64,000 nucleotides of DNA. Source: Mactromeris polynyma (Eukaryota; Mollusca; Bivalvia; Venerida; Mactridae). The stretch lies in NCBI GenBank assembly GCA_032209605.1, contig JASFXZ010000001.1:38320619-38384618 (forward strand), given 5' to 3'. The notes below the pieces were generated by a model, which was not told the DNA's origin, made no database searches, and saw only the letters and a list, made by a program, of their open reading frames with translations. Position 1 is the first letter of the stretch; each line of letters opens with the position of its first letter. Below are positions 53,401 through 62,166 of this stretch, piece by piece. The position numbers were made by a program, and so were the translations under genes.

Positions 53401-56400
53401 TACTGAATCAGATAGGATTACAAGTAGCAAATAAACGTCTGCCACAGTGTTGGATTGGATTCAGCATGATGAATACGAAGCTGCGTTACGGGACGAAACA
53501 AAATAATGCGACCTGATGGGCACTATTCACGAATATGGACTTACCTGTTAGTGCCATTGAGTGGGTGCTACCACCGGCGGCTGATATGACGTTGTTTTTA
53601 TGTGTATTTAACTTGATGGGCTTCAGAACATCTTCAATCTTACTGCCACATGCTTTGCCGTAGCCCCAAGCATAAAGTTCCCCTGATTCTGCGTGAAATA
53701 AATCACAGTTGTTAAACAAGTGAATATGGAAATAGAGAAGGAAACGTCAAATTGACAGTTCACAGCCACCCCAAAAGCACAAGGAGGCATACACGTAAAC
53801 ATGTATACTCGCAGGTACACAACCACAAGGAGGCATACACGTATACATGTATACTCGCAGGTACACAACCACAAGGAGGCATACACGTATACATGTATAC
53901 TCGCAGGTACACAACCACAAGGAGGCATACACGTATACATGTATACTCGCAGGTACACAACCACAAGGAGGCATACACGTATACATGTATACTCGCAGGT
54001 ACACAACCACAAGGAGGCATACACGTATACATGTATACTCGCAGGTACACAACCACAAGGAGGCATACACGTAAACATGTATACTCGCATGTACACAACC
54101 ACAAGGAGGCATACACGTATACATGTATACTCGCAGGTACACAACCACAAAGTATAAGGAGGCATACACGTATACATGTATACTCGCAGGTACACAACCA
54201 CAAAGTATAAGGAGGCATACACGTATACATGTATACTCGCAGGTACACAACCACAAAGTATAAGGAGGCATACACGTATACATGTATACTCGCAGGTACA
54301 CAACCACAAAGTATAAGGAGGCATACACGTATACATGTATACTCGCAGGTACACAACCACAAGGAGGCATACACGTAAACATGTATACTCGCAGGTACAC
54401 AACCACAAGGAGGCATACACGTATACATGTATACTCGCAGGTACACAACCACAAAGTATAAGGAGGCATACACGTATACATGTATACTCGCAGGTACACA
54501 ACCACAAGGAGGCATACACGTAAACATGTATACTCGCAGGAACACAACCACAAGGAGGCATACACGTAAACATGTATACTCGCAGGTACACAACCACAAG
54601 GAGGCATACACGTATACATGTATACTCGCAGGTACACAACCACAAGGAGGCATACACGTATACATGTATACTCGCAGGTACACAACCACAAGGAGGCATA
54701 CACGTATACATGTATACTCGCAGGTACACAACCACAAAGTATAAGGAGGCATACACGTATACATGTATACTCGCAGGTACACAACCACCAAGTATAAGGA
54801 GGCAATAAAAAATACATTTTCTCAAAACTATTATTTAGCATATTTTGATAGAAAAATAATACTATCTACCTTTAAACATTCAACAAAAAACACTAAATCT
54901 AATGTAAAACATGACAGGATTTACATGAAAAACAATGAAAAGACGTGTGTTAAGATATAACGTGAAAGGGAAAAGTGTTATACAATCGTCTATCCATTTT
55001 ATTTCCTTTACTTGGTTTGCTCTTACCACGTTGCATACAATCGGAGTGAAAAAAAAAACTTGATATCAATGGAGACCATGTAGATGTTCTCTTTTCTTTA
55101 GAATGGATATTAGAAATACATTTATTTCACATGAAGTTTATCATATAAAAACATCAGATATTTTAACCGCTTTAAATTTAAGCAGTCACGTGACATAAAC
55201 TCTCGCTCAGAGATATATATTTAAATTAGAAATCGCACGCAAAACGGTACAAACATTACAGTTCTGTGCGTAATATTCTTTTTGAACAAATTATTCTGTT
55301 TTCACATGAACGATAAATTAAATTATGCAATGAAAATGCTGGGAAATATCCCCTCTGGGAAGCTTTCAACAGTTCGAAAATGAATTGAAACTTTCCTAAA
55401 ATAAGCAAAAGATACACGCAACGCGATTTGTGGTATTACGGAAGCTTCAATTGTTGATTTAATACTGAACGTGGTATTTTCAACAAACGTATAAATTATA
55501 TTATATACATATTACAGTTCTAGGTAAGAACTAACTTAATTACAAGAAACTATTGTAACTTATTGTTGTGAGAAAGTTACCAGATTGTTTGTTTCTTTAA
55601 ACACGAAATTATACCCAAACTTAATTACGACTGTAAATTAAGATGGAGTTTGCGTCTTTAAACAGTCCATTATGATTTCGATGAGATAGAAGTTTTTGCT
55701 TGAAATGAACGTCTTTAAGAACAAATACATCAAACCGCCTCACATTATGCAAATCATCATACCATCAAGGAAATTTACACTTCCGATAATGTTCCTGGAA
55801 CGAATTTGTTGTAAATTTTCTCTTTTGTGTTAGTGTCAGTCTGCATAGTTTTAAATCTAATTAATATACTACTAGTACTCAAACTCAACCCTATACGACG
55901 GTCGACAGTTCCGTGCTAACAGGTACACGAGACACGAAAATAGACGTCTCGCGTTGGAACGGTCAGTGGCGAAACATCTATTGATTTATTTGTGATCCTT
56001 TTCCCGCATTCATCCTAATATCACCAAAATACAAGAATGGCGTGAATGCGAAAATGGCGAGCACTGGATAATGCGCATGACTGGAAATTATAAATGCTTT
56101 ACAAAGCACCAGATGTGGTGATGCAGTATCAAGCTGTTGGTTACCTGTGACTGCCAACGAATGCTGGGATCCGGCTGCGATGTTGGTAACCGGTTGGTTA
56201 AAAACGTCGACAAATTTAGGGGACATAGCATCTTGTCGGTCTCCAGATCCTAGCTGACCATGTGCATTATTTCTGTAGGGAAAACGAGACATTAATTTAA
56301 GGTTAAAACATATATACAATTCATCTCGACAATAAAATGATCTGATTTGTGTTGCAGTAAAATAAAATTGAAGCCCCTATATGCTCATCTGCATCTCAGT

Positions 56401-59400
56401 ATGATGTGTAGCAATCTCAAAAATACAATTTGTTCTAAATAAAACCACGTGGTACACCCAACATTCCACGTATTTTTATATTTTATTGATGGAATGCATT
56501 GAACCCCCTCCCCCCGCCCAATGACACTCAAAGTATGGATGTAGCATAGTATTCCATCTGAGTGAACATTGGATCATTTGGTAGGGGAATGTTCCTTTTA
56601 TCATTACTACTCCTAAATACGTGTATTGATGGTATAATATGTAGTAATATTGGATGAAAAGTTACAGACATTGAACCATCAATAAGTAGACCATGAAAGA
56701 CAACTCGAATATGCTCCTTAAGATCGTATTAGAAATCCCTGGACCAACGTCTAACAAGTTTTGGTCGCGGCCATTTATCAGGGTTGATCGCATTCCGACA
56801 AACAAGTTCATAATCTTGTCCGTAAGCAAATGTATCATCATTTTGAAATATCTTATCTCTGTTAAAATGCCTACCAGCGCAATATTGGTCATATTTTTAC
56901 TTCATACCATTCAAGATGGGGGAGAAGACTGTGTGTGTCCAGGTGATGATGGCATGTGTGCCCGGGCATCGCGCTAAACCTCTACAATACAGACATGCTT
57001 TCATATACTATTGATAATCAATGATAATGTAGAAATGAATAAAGAAATGAGAGAAATCAAATATTGATGGTAACTTACCCGACGCAAGCGATGCCTCCAT
57101 CTTGGAATCGGAACAACGTATGTTTGTCCCCACATGCAACTTGTGACACCGGTTTATGGACTAGAGATTTGAGCAAGGTAGGTTGAGGCTAATAGAGATA
57201 ATAACATGGAATATGTTTATATAGATTGTGAAGATTTAGTCAGTAGTAAAATATAATTGAATTTGTACTAAAGTTGATTGTATTTGATAACTTCATATAA
57301 TAGGTAAACTATACTTGTGAACGTATCCTTTAACTACAATATGAAGCTAAAAACGGCTCATAACTTTTTTTGCAACTCAGTAACAAGCTTGACACTAAGT
57401 AGAAATCGATGACTGTCAATTAGCAAGAAAGGTACCGAGTGTTTCTTAATTCAGTGGAATTCCTAAGCAATGACATAATGATATTATATAATTATGGTAT
57501 TCAAAATATGTACCTAATCATTCTAGTACGGTGGAATGTAGGTGACATTTGAGGGAAAGAATTAAGTCATGGTCACGAGCTAATAAGCTGTGACCGAGAG
57601 ATCGTTGCCAAGATGTCAGTTTTCTCTCATATGTCTTGCCCAGGCCATCGTATTCCAGTAAATAAGTACACCTCATAAATTAATCTTAAATACTGCAAAA
57701 GAAAAGGTTCAAGTGCATTCTAAAAAACAACTAACTTTTAAAAGCTTGGAAACCGATTTTTACATGTTTTGTGCAACCAAAGTTATAAAAACGCACACAA
57801 CAATTAGTTCAACACACGAAATACAAAACTATTATATTTCAATGACTCGATTATGGGAAACTCGTATTCACATCGAACTTGTCCACCATATCATATCAAT
57901 AATTAGTTTATTATTTATTTTAAAATACAACGAAACAGTAAAGGAAATCAGTGTGCAAATGGGTAAAATGAATGCAAACATTTTTGGAACATGTTAATGA
58001 ACGCTGACAATTTGGGAAAAGCGATTGCCAAACTTTAGGGAACAGAGTAATTGAAATGTTTGCATAATGCAAATGAAAGCAACCCGAGTCTGTTATAAAT
58101 AGGTAAATAAAGGCAATCGTTAGTAAAATGAAGGCAACCCGGTTATACGTAAATGAAGGCTTCCAATTCGAAAGACTCGAAACTGCCATGTGATTCCTTG
58201 TTACATGGCGATAACACGTACCTGAAACTCTGTTATTTTATCTGAGAGTGTTACATGTAAGTCATTGGATTGCAAAATGGGTAAAAATGTGTTTCATTTT
58301 GCCGTGAATGATCTTCATATGTTTACGATTTCGTTTCATGTGGGCACGTTGTGAGTTGTTTGTGGAGGCCGTAATAAATAATAAAGTCCGTACATACAAC
58401 CAGGAGCAGTAGCTATACTTTTTAATCTTTACTGACCTACCGATAATCCCAACAAACATTGCATTCAAAGTTACTACCACAAACACAGTTAAATTATCAA
58501 CGTTGGTCAACGTGAAACACCACAAAACTGCAAACAACTAGGTCACACACTAATTGCGAAAATGCAGGCGGTCACGTGATTTTTTAACTTACTACTGATT
58601 GGTCAGATGCTTCCTCGTCATCCCAGAAATCCTTCTGTTATTAAGAAACGCATTATGGATAGTGTTTATCGTTTTGCAACTTTTATTTCGTACGAAACTG
58701 TACAACGAGTGGGAGGGAGAACATGGTGACTTAAACTTATTCCAAAAAGAATCCAATTATACATATACATGCAATAATTCCTGTGAGACAGAGAACAAGT
58801 TTTGACCACAGAACATTATAAAAATATACCTTTATACCAATTTTGTAACATACAATGTTTCTATAAGTGAACAGTATACCTGGTTTTCTTTATAATTTGT
58901 GTGTCGCATGTCGTAACCAAGTTGAGCATGAAAATTGTTTCCAAAGCTGAAAACGTTGCCATTTTCCATCCAAACCATGGTGTGCCTACCTCCACAAGTA
59001 ACGCCCGCAATCGATGGTCTATCGTCATTGTTTCCCGAGATAGACAACTGATGGGGCTCCAATTTTGTTAGGAGGTCACTGGTGCCGAGTCTATAGGAAA
59101 TATATTAACCATTCGGTTGATTTAGAAATCAGAACAAATTCATCTTATTCCGGCTAGTAAGGAATGGACAACAGCAATGACCGGTTGTATGGCAAAGCAG
59201 ATGCGGTATTTTGGTGCAATGAAGGAAACTGCACCTGATTATCGATACACAAGGCGAATGTCGAGCGCAGTTGACAAAAACAAGGGTTGTGGTTTCACAA
59301 TTGTCACCCAGTTTTATTGAAATGATATATTTTTGACTTGTTACAACAATTATCGGCCACATTAATCTTAGTCCATGTCAGTGTTCAGTGCATTGAAATA

Positions 59401-59529
59401 CAGTTTCGGAAAAAATAATGATAACATGTATGTGTTTGAAGTTAATACATGTATATTTAATAAATAAATATTAAATATCCACTTACTGCCCATTACTGCC
59501 GTTGCCCCAAAGATACAAATCGTTGTTAT
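43768..59529 (-). CDS. RCC1-repeat beta-propeller protein with long disordered tail (RPGR-like architecture), 11 exons, 5' partial
   Basis: Exons in transcript order: 59529-59487, 59090-58880, 57188-57079, 56272-56145, 53688-53545, 51359-51198, 50296-50126, 49630-49563, 49202-49052, 48366-47561, 44409-43768 (TAG stop). Every border is AG/GT and intron phases match at all ten junctions, giving about 877 codons without a stop. Residues 1-322 show RCC1 blade signatures: strands LYLWG, VFSFG, LYAWG, VYTVG and LYMWG alternating with ACGDKHT, AAGSQHSLAVT, AAGGSTHSMALT, SCGETFSAAIT and YCGSWHAVAL. Residues 323-877 have no domain I recognise. RCC1 propellers act as nucleotide-exchange factors or protein scaffolds; in RPGR the propeller works at the ciliary base. 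Assignment to RPGR rather than another RCC1 family is inference. The tail ends HTRAS, so there is no CaaX box. The first blade and start codon were not found. No canonical AATAAA lies within 1 kb of the stop; the nearest seen is at 42137-42132. Confidence 0.9.
45700..46045. repeat. 42-bp tandem array carrying six TGACGTAA sites
   Basis: The unit is TTTTTCCAGTGACGTAACAA followed by CATTCATGTCCATATTTGGTCA. Three units from 45.80 kb are nearly identical, and older decayed copies extend to 45.70 and 46.05 kb. TGACGTAA occurs at 45809, 45851, 45893, 45936, 45957 and 46038. TGACGTAA is a known binding sequence class for CREB/ATF and PAR-bZIP factors; function here is not shown. It is in the last RCC1 intron (44410-47560). 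Confidence 0.85.
47561..48366 (-). CDS. RCC1 gene, exon 10 (Ser/Pro/Arg-rich tail)
   Basis: An 806-nt exon with acceptor TTTAATTTCACTAG and donor GGG|GTGAGT, entering in phase 1 and leaving in phase 0. About 268 residues, no membrane segment or folded-domain signature. Notable stretches are RSPSPEFYFPND, a Thr/Ser run (TTTSSSKSSSITT), a lysine/arginine-rich helix-prone segment (KLEKLQRRKQRPEKKFKEF), and repeated SP sites (SPEKLSR, SPLKFRVPSP, SPLFKGS). It is probably an unstructured, phosphorylatable binding tail. This is inference from composition. Confidence 0.88.
49052..49202 (-). CDS. RCC1 gene, exon 9 (acidic linker)
   Basis: A 151-nt exon with acceptor CATATTTAAG and donor CTT|GTAAGT, entering in phase 0 and leaving in phase 1. 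It starts VDVDEDSESDVELTSP, an acidic stretch with casein-kinase-like serine contexts, and ends DFYAPTPDINQS. The phase match to exon 10 restores a tyrosine codon. Confidence 0.82.
49563..49630 (-). CDS. RCC1 gene, exon 8 (linker)
   Basis: A 68-nt exon with acceptor ATATCAACAG and donor GTAAGT, entering in phase 1 and leaving in phase 0. It encodes the acidic, glutamine-rich linker QLLLRQETESEQSTEDFLSK and then QDI. It marks the change from the propeller to the tail. The exon is short, so support comes mainly from splice sites and phase agreement on both sides. Confidence 0.8.
49868..50105 (+). mobile_element. tRNA-derived SINE with mollusc-type tail
   Basis: A degenerate A-box region (AATTATCTCAGAAC) is followed by a B-box GGATTCGAATCCC (49914-49926). 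The body shares CTAGTGGTTGGTAAG, CTGGTTAGGTCA and a 3' tail TGTTGAAAAATAGCGTTAAA with the copy at 28.8-29.07 kb. It fills most of the RCC1 intron between exons 7 and 8 and ends about 20 bp from the exon 7 donor, in antisense to the gene. Confidence 0.7.
50126..50296 (-). CDS. RCC1 gene, exon 7 (last blade)
   Basis: A 171-nt exon with acceptor TTGCCTTTGCAG and donor GTAAGT, phase 1 at both ends. It encodes EKGLLYMWGKNSHTIIPEKP and ends RLIKIYCGSWHAVALIGRP. The divergent NSHTIIPEK turn and basic NKNFRGGR stretch are consistent with the closing blade of the propeller. Confidence 0.9.
50698..50956. mobile_element. Foldback/MITE-like element with about 68-bp terminal inverted repeats
   Basis: The left arm starts TATGGAAGCGTCCAGGTGCC and the right arm is its reverse complement. 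About 68 bp match with one mismatch (left 50734 is T, the mirrored base implies G). The arms are flanked by GTTTTG on both sides (50692-50697 and 50957-50962), a candidate 6-bp target duplication. The interior is low complexity: repeated CTCCTAATTAGGAG and GAGTAAGTAT motifs that are themselves palindromic, so the whole element can fold into one long hairpin. No coding capacity. It sits in the 901-bp RCC1 intron between exons 6 and 7. Confidence 0.85.
51198..51359 (-). CDS. RCC1 gene, exon 6 (single-blade module)
   Basis: A 162-nt exon with acceptor TTACTATTCAG and donor CAG|GTTGGT, phase 1 at both ends. It encodes ANGSVYTVGSGHDGQLGHGE followed by CKCIQISCGETFSAAIT. The junction codon with the next exon is GAG, reading AAITEKGLLYMWG. 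Confidence 0.93.
51537..52667 (+). mobile_element. tRNA-Thr-like Pol III unit (SINE head or tRNA pseudogene) split by the 1-kb TIR element
   Basis: The left half has an A-box-like TAGCTCAGATGGTAG (51546-51560) and an anticodon-loop-like CTTGTAA, which would read UGU (Thr). The right half has a B-box GAGTTCGAGACC (52635-52646) and a nine-T Pol III terminator (52659-52667). Taking out 51589-52612 plus one TAA copy leaves about 104 nt with A- and B-box in the right order, at a spacing longer than in a simple tRNA. The acceptor stem does not pair well, so a functional tRNA is unlikely. Confidence 0.65.
51589..52612. mobile_element. GC-rich 1-kb non-autonomous DNA transposon with 36-bp TIRs (Harbinger-like TAA duplication)
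   Basis: Positions 51589-51624 start TGCTACGTTTACACTATGTT and are perfectly repeated, inverted, at 52577-52612. TAA flanks both ends (51586-51588 and 52613-52615), a candidate 3-bp target duplication as in PIF/Harbinger elements; superfamily assignment is inference. The interior is much more GC-rich than its surroundings and carries a perfect 42-bp direct repeat (52000-52041 and 52407-52448). The longest open frames are about 106 codons and resemble no transposase, so it is probably mobilised in trans. It interrupts a tRNA-like Pol III unit. Confidence 0.85.
53079..53155 (-). mobile_element. tRNA-derived SINE head or tRNA-Thr-like pseudogene
   Basis: On the minus strand the order is A-box TAGCTCAATTGGTTG, then a CTAGTAA loop (AGU, Thr), then B-box GTGAGTTCGAGAC. 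Stems are imperfect and the variable region is too long for a standard tRNA. It lies inside the RCC1 intron between exons 5 and 6. Confidence 0.55.
53545..53688 (-). CDS. RCC1 gene, exon 5 (single-blade module)
   Basis: A 144-nt exon with acceptor TTATTTCACGCAG and donor CAG|GTAAGT, phase 1 at both ends. It encodes ESGELYAWGYGKACGSKIED and ends NNVISAAGGSTHSMALT. The turn after the tryptophan strand (YGKACGSK) departs from the usual GQLG. Confidence 0.93.
53781..54804. repeat. 46/53-bp minisatellite, about 21 copies
   Basis: The unit is AGGAGGCATACACG, then the 14-bp palindrome GTATACATGTATAC, then TCGCAGGTACACAACCACA. Seven units near the middle and 3' end carry an extra 7 bp (AGTATAA), giving a 53-bp form. 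Variation is otherwise limited to a T/A change that breaks the palindrome (GTAAACATGTATAC) in several copies. Because 46 is not a multiple of three and the minus strand has no stop in any frame, all three minus frames stay open for over 1 kb. This is not evidence of coding. It lies in the RCC1 intron between exons 4 and 5. Confidence 0.97.
56145..56272 (-). CDS. RCC1 gene, exon 4
   Basis: A 128-nt exon with acceptor TTTTCCCTACAG and donor CAG|GTAACC, entering in phase 2 and leaving in phase 1. It encodes NNAHGQLGSGDRQDAMSPKF followed by VTNIAAGSQHSLAVT, a canonical blade. The joined codon at the 3' border reads E, giving LAVTESGELYAWG across the junction. Confidence 0.93.
57079..57188 (-). 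CDS. RCC1 gene, exon 3
   Basis: A 110-nt exon with acceptor TATCTCTATTAG and donor GTAAGT, entering in phase 0 and leaving in phase 2. It encodes PQPTLLKSLVHKPVSQVACG and then DKHTLFRFQDGGIACVG. The last glycine codon is completed by the next exon, giving the expected GNNAHGQLG turn. Confidence 0.9.
58880..59090 (-). CDS. RCC1 gene, exon 2 (blade core)
   Basis: A 211-nt exon with acceptor TTTCCTATAG and donor CAG|GTATAC, entering in phase 2 and leaving in phase 0. It encodes LGTSDLLTKLEPHQL, then VTCGGRHTMVWMENGNVFSFG, a complete cysteine/glycine/histidine RCC1 motif and next D strand, ending YKENQ. This is the only exon here that carries parts of two blades in full. Confidence 0.9.
59487..59529 (-). 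CDS. RCC1 gene, first visible exon
   Basis: A 43-nt exon after a TTTAATTTCAG acceptor and before a GTAAGT donor. It enters in phase 1 and leaves in phase 2. It encodes NNDLYLWGNGSNGQ, the D strand and turn of an RCC1 blade. The preceding part of that blade must be in an upstream exon. I did not find it between 59.5 and 64.0 kb on the minus strand. Confidence 0.85.
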
Positions 59530-61689
59530 CTGAAATTAAAGGACATAAGTTCTAAGTGTCTAACTATAAAAATCAAATGTACATATTGCTTATTTTAGTA
59601 TGTATACTTTTTTACTCCAAGGCTTTGTTAGAGGACTTGCTGTTGTTAGTGTTCCCTGTTCTACAGTTCCTACATATGCTTCAGAAAATGAGAATAATAA
59701 TATGCTTACATGAAATAAATACCAACAGTTCTAAAGGAAGTATTAAGTTGTTACAGAAGGGAATGCCACTAAGACAATGTCTCCCCACACATATCCCATA
59801 GAAACATCAGTATACGAAACAAACGAGTTGATGGGGTGTAAAGGCAAACATCTTTAGAAATGGGGAAATAAGGAATTGTCTGATTATCTAAACAACCTTG
59901 TAGAATTGGAGGGACAACAAGGAAGGAAGAAAGAATGGAAAGGAGTGAATACATTACAAGCCAAGCTAAGACAGCACGCCCACAAATGTTTTGGTAAAAT
60001 ATTGGTATAACTAGAGATCATATATACAAAAGTGTAAATACAAAACCATGCACATTAAAGTGTATAATAAATGCTTTTAAATTGCTCTGCTCGGGATGAA
60101 ATGGAATAAGTAATACGAATATGAATAATCACCTGACGTTTGAATTCACCACATCAAGCCCTCTTTTAGTCAATGACATGCACCTAGTTATCACAGAAAG
60201 AGCAATGTGTCGGGAACCAGGGAATACAGTATTTATGAGTTCAACACTACTGTTACTACTGAGCATTAGTTACGAAAAAAGGAACCGTGGAAACACATTA
60301 TTTTGCAACATGTTTTCTACAAACATTGCTGTACAATGTTCTTACTGCATGTGGGCAAAACTTTATATTTTTTTAACGGAATTGGAATGTCAGACATTGC
60401 AAACTGTCGGGTGTATATTTTAGACCAACCTATCATATCGCTATTTTGTTTTATTTGAATGATTAAATATTTCGTACTTGGGTTTATTACAATTGTCGCC
60501 TACGGATGTATTTTGAAATTAGCTTGGTATTAAACTGAGCAATTTTAGCACACTGAGTTACTTTTGCCATCCTTACAATAAATCTGTGAAACCCTGCATT
60601 AATCCATGACTTTTGCAATTTTAAAGCAATATCATAATTCTGGTTTCAACTCGAACACCGACAATATTCGTAAATCGGGTGTCGAATAACTGTCATAAAA
60701 TTCAAGCATAACTGGAATTAGTGAATTGAAAAAAATTGACAAAGCCATGCATTAGCAGGGCGTCCCGGCTCCTTTGGGGGGAAATGTGGTATTACACAAT
60801 GCGCGGAACCAGCGTAATTGGCACGTTTTCCCGGAGGCTAGAGCAGCAGGAATGATGTTAAATCATATTTGATGATCTTCATAAAAGCGTTTACATTGTC
60901 TTGGATACAATTTTAAATTTCTCACATGAATTGATCGACGTCTTTAAATTTGTTGCCCGACTCTGAATTGTCATGGGCGATAGAATTTCTACCACGAACA
61001 ATACTCTATAATCATACATCATCCCAGAATTATGCACGTTATAAAACACATTAGCGTCATAAATTTTGACATTTTCGTGACTTCATTACCAATTTCTTCT
61101 TCGTGGGGTTTGCTGGGCTGAAATCACCGTATGCTACTGACAATCTGGGTGCAATTGTCCACAATCATTTATGTTTTAGATGTTTCCTGCACTACTGTGT
61201 ACAATTTCGTGTTCTTATACGCATATGTCAATATACTTCCTCTTCGGTCGAGAAGGCTATGTATTCGATTTAACTATACACGTTTGCAATGAATAAATTA
61301 ATAAATAATAGTTTTTACTTAATATATGCTTTGGGCTTCCTTTAAAATTAAAAAAAACTATCTCCACTGCCGCTGGCAATCTGCTTGTCCTTTGCTCATG
61401 TCAGTCCGTAGTCATCAAACTTGTTTGGAATATATGTGAACGTCATACCAAAGTCAGATGCAGTTTACACAATTGTAATACTATATGTGGTCTTGTTGTT
61501 AAGTTACTTATGTCATCCCTATATATTGCTGCTTTGTTGCGTTACTCGTACCCAAACTATCGGGGTAAGTTGTATATATATTTAGATTCGTTGGCGTATT
61601 TAGATTCGAAAGTATTTTACCGTTTTCATCTACAATTAGTGGCGATTTGTTTCTCTAAATGGATTGGGAATTGAGCTTTTATTATAATT

Positions 61690-61905
61690 TTGTTTAGCCT
61701 GCTCTCGGTGAGCTCGACACAGTCGACATACTGGCTGTTCGGTGTATGTGCGTGCGTCCGTGCGTTTTGTCCGGATATGTCATTTATTCGGGAGTTTTCC
61801 AATGTCTTATCACAAATGTGCACCATGATGAGACCGTGTGTCGCTAGCAAGACCCGCCTCCGTAGCTCAAAGGTCAAGGTCACACTTAAAGGTCAAAAAT
61901 AAAAA
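61690..61905 (+). repeat. Dispersed repeat relic with AAGGTCAAGGTCAC motif
   Basis: Contains TGTGCGTGCGTCCGTGCGTT, then AGACCCGCCTCCGTAGCTCA and CAAAGGTCAAGGTCACACTT, then AAAGGTCAAAAATAAAAATG. From general knowledge, this order of phrases recurs widely in molluscan genomes as a dispersed repeat. No coding content and no clear ends. Confidence 0.5.
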
Positions 61906-62129
61906 TGGGTAAGATACATTATGCACTGTATAGCATTACAAACATATTCTCCCCATCTATTGACAATTAGCCTGAATATTTAACCTTGAAAACTGTATGC
62001 GATTTTGATCATTAAATGTTATTTATATTAAGCCTTCTTTCCTATCTTATTAAGTCAGTAGAAGTTTTGTTTATTTAAAAATCTTTACTTCTCTATCGAA
62101 ACCATTTGCAATTGAACTATAACTACAAT

Positions 62130-62166
62130 GGTGAACCGGTGCGCACATCCGGTAGTGCGGTTCACC
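62130..62166. repeat. Short perfect hairpin
   Basis: GGTGAACCG (62130-62138) and CGGTTCACC (62158-62166) are perfect inverted repeats around a 19-nt loop. No T-run follows. Isolated. Confidence 0.6.

Noticed and set aside
53623..54841. Three overlapping minus-strand open frames of 343-400 codons
   Set aside because: They are translations of the 46-bp minisatellite in all three frames. The peptide is a simple permutation of the same unit and lies in an intron of the RCC1 gene.
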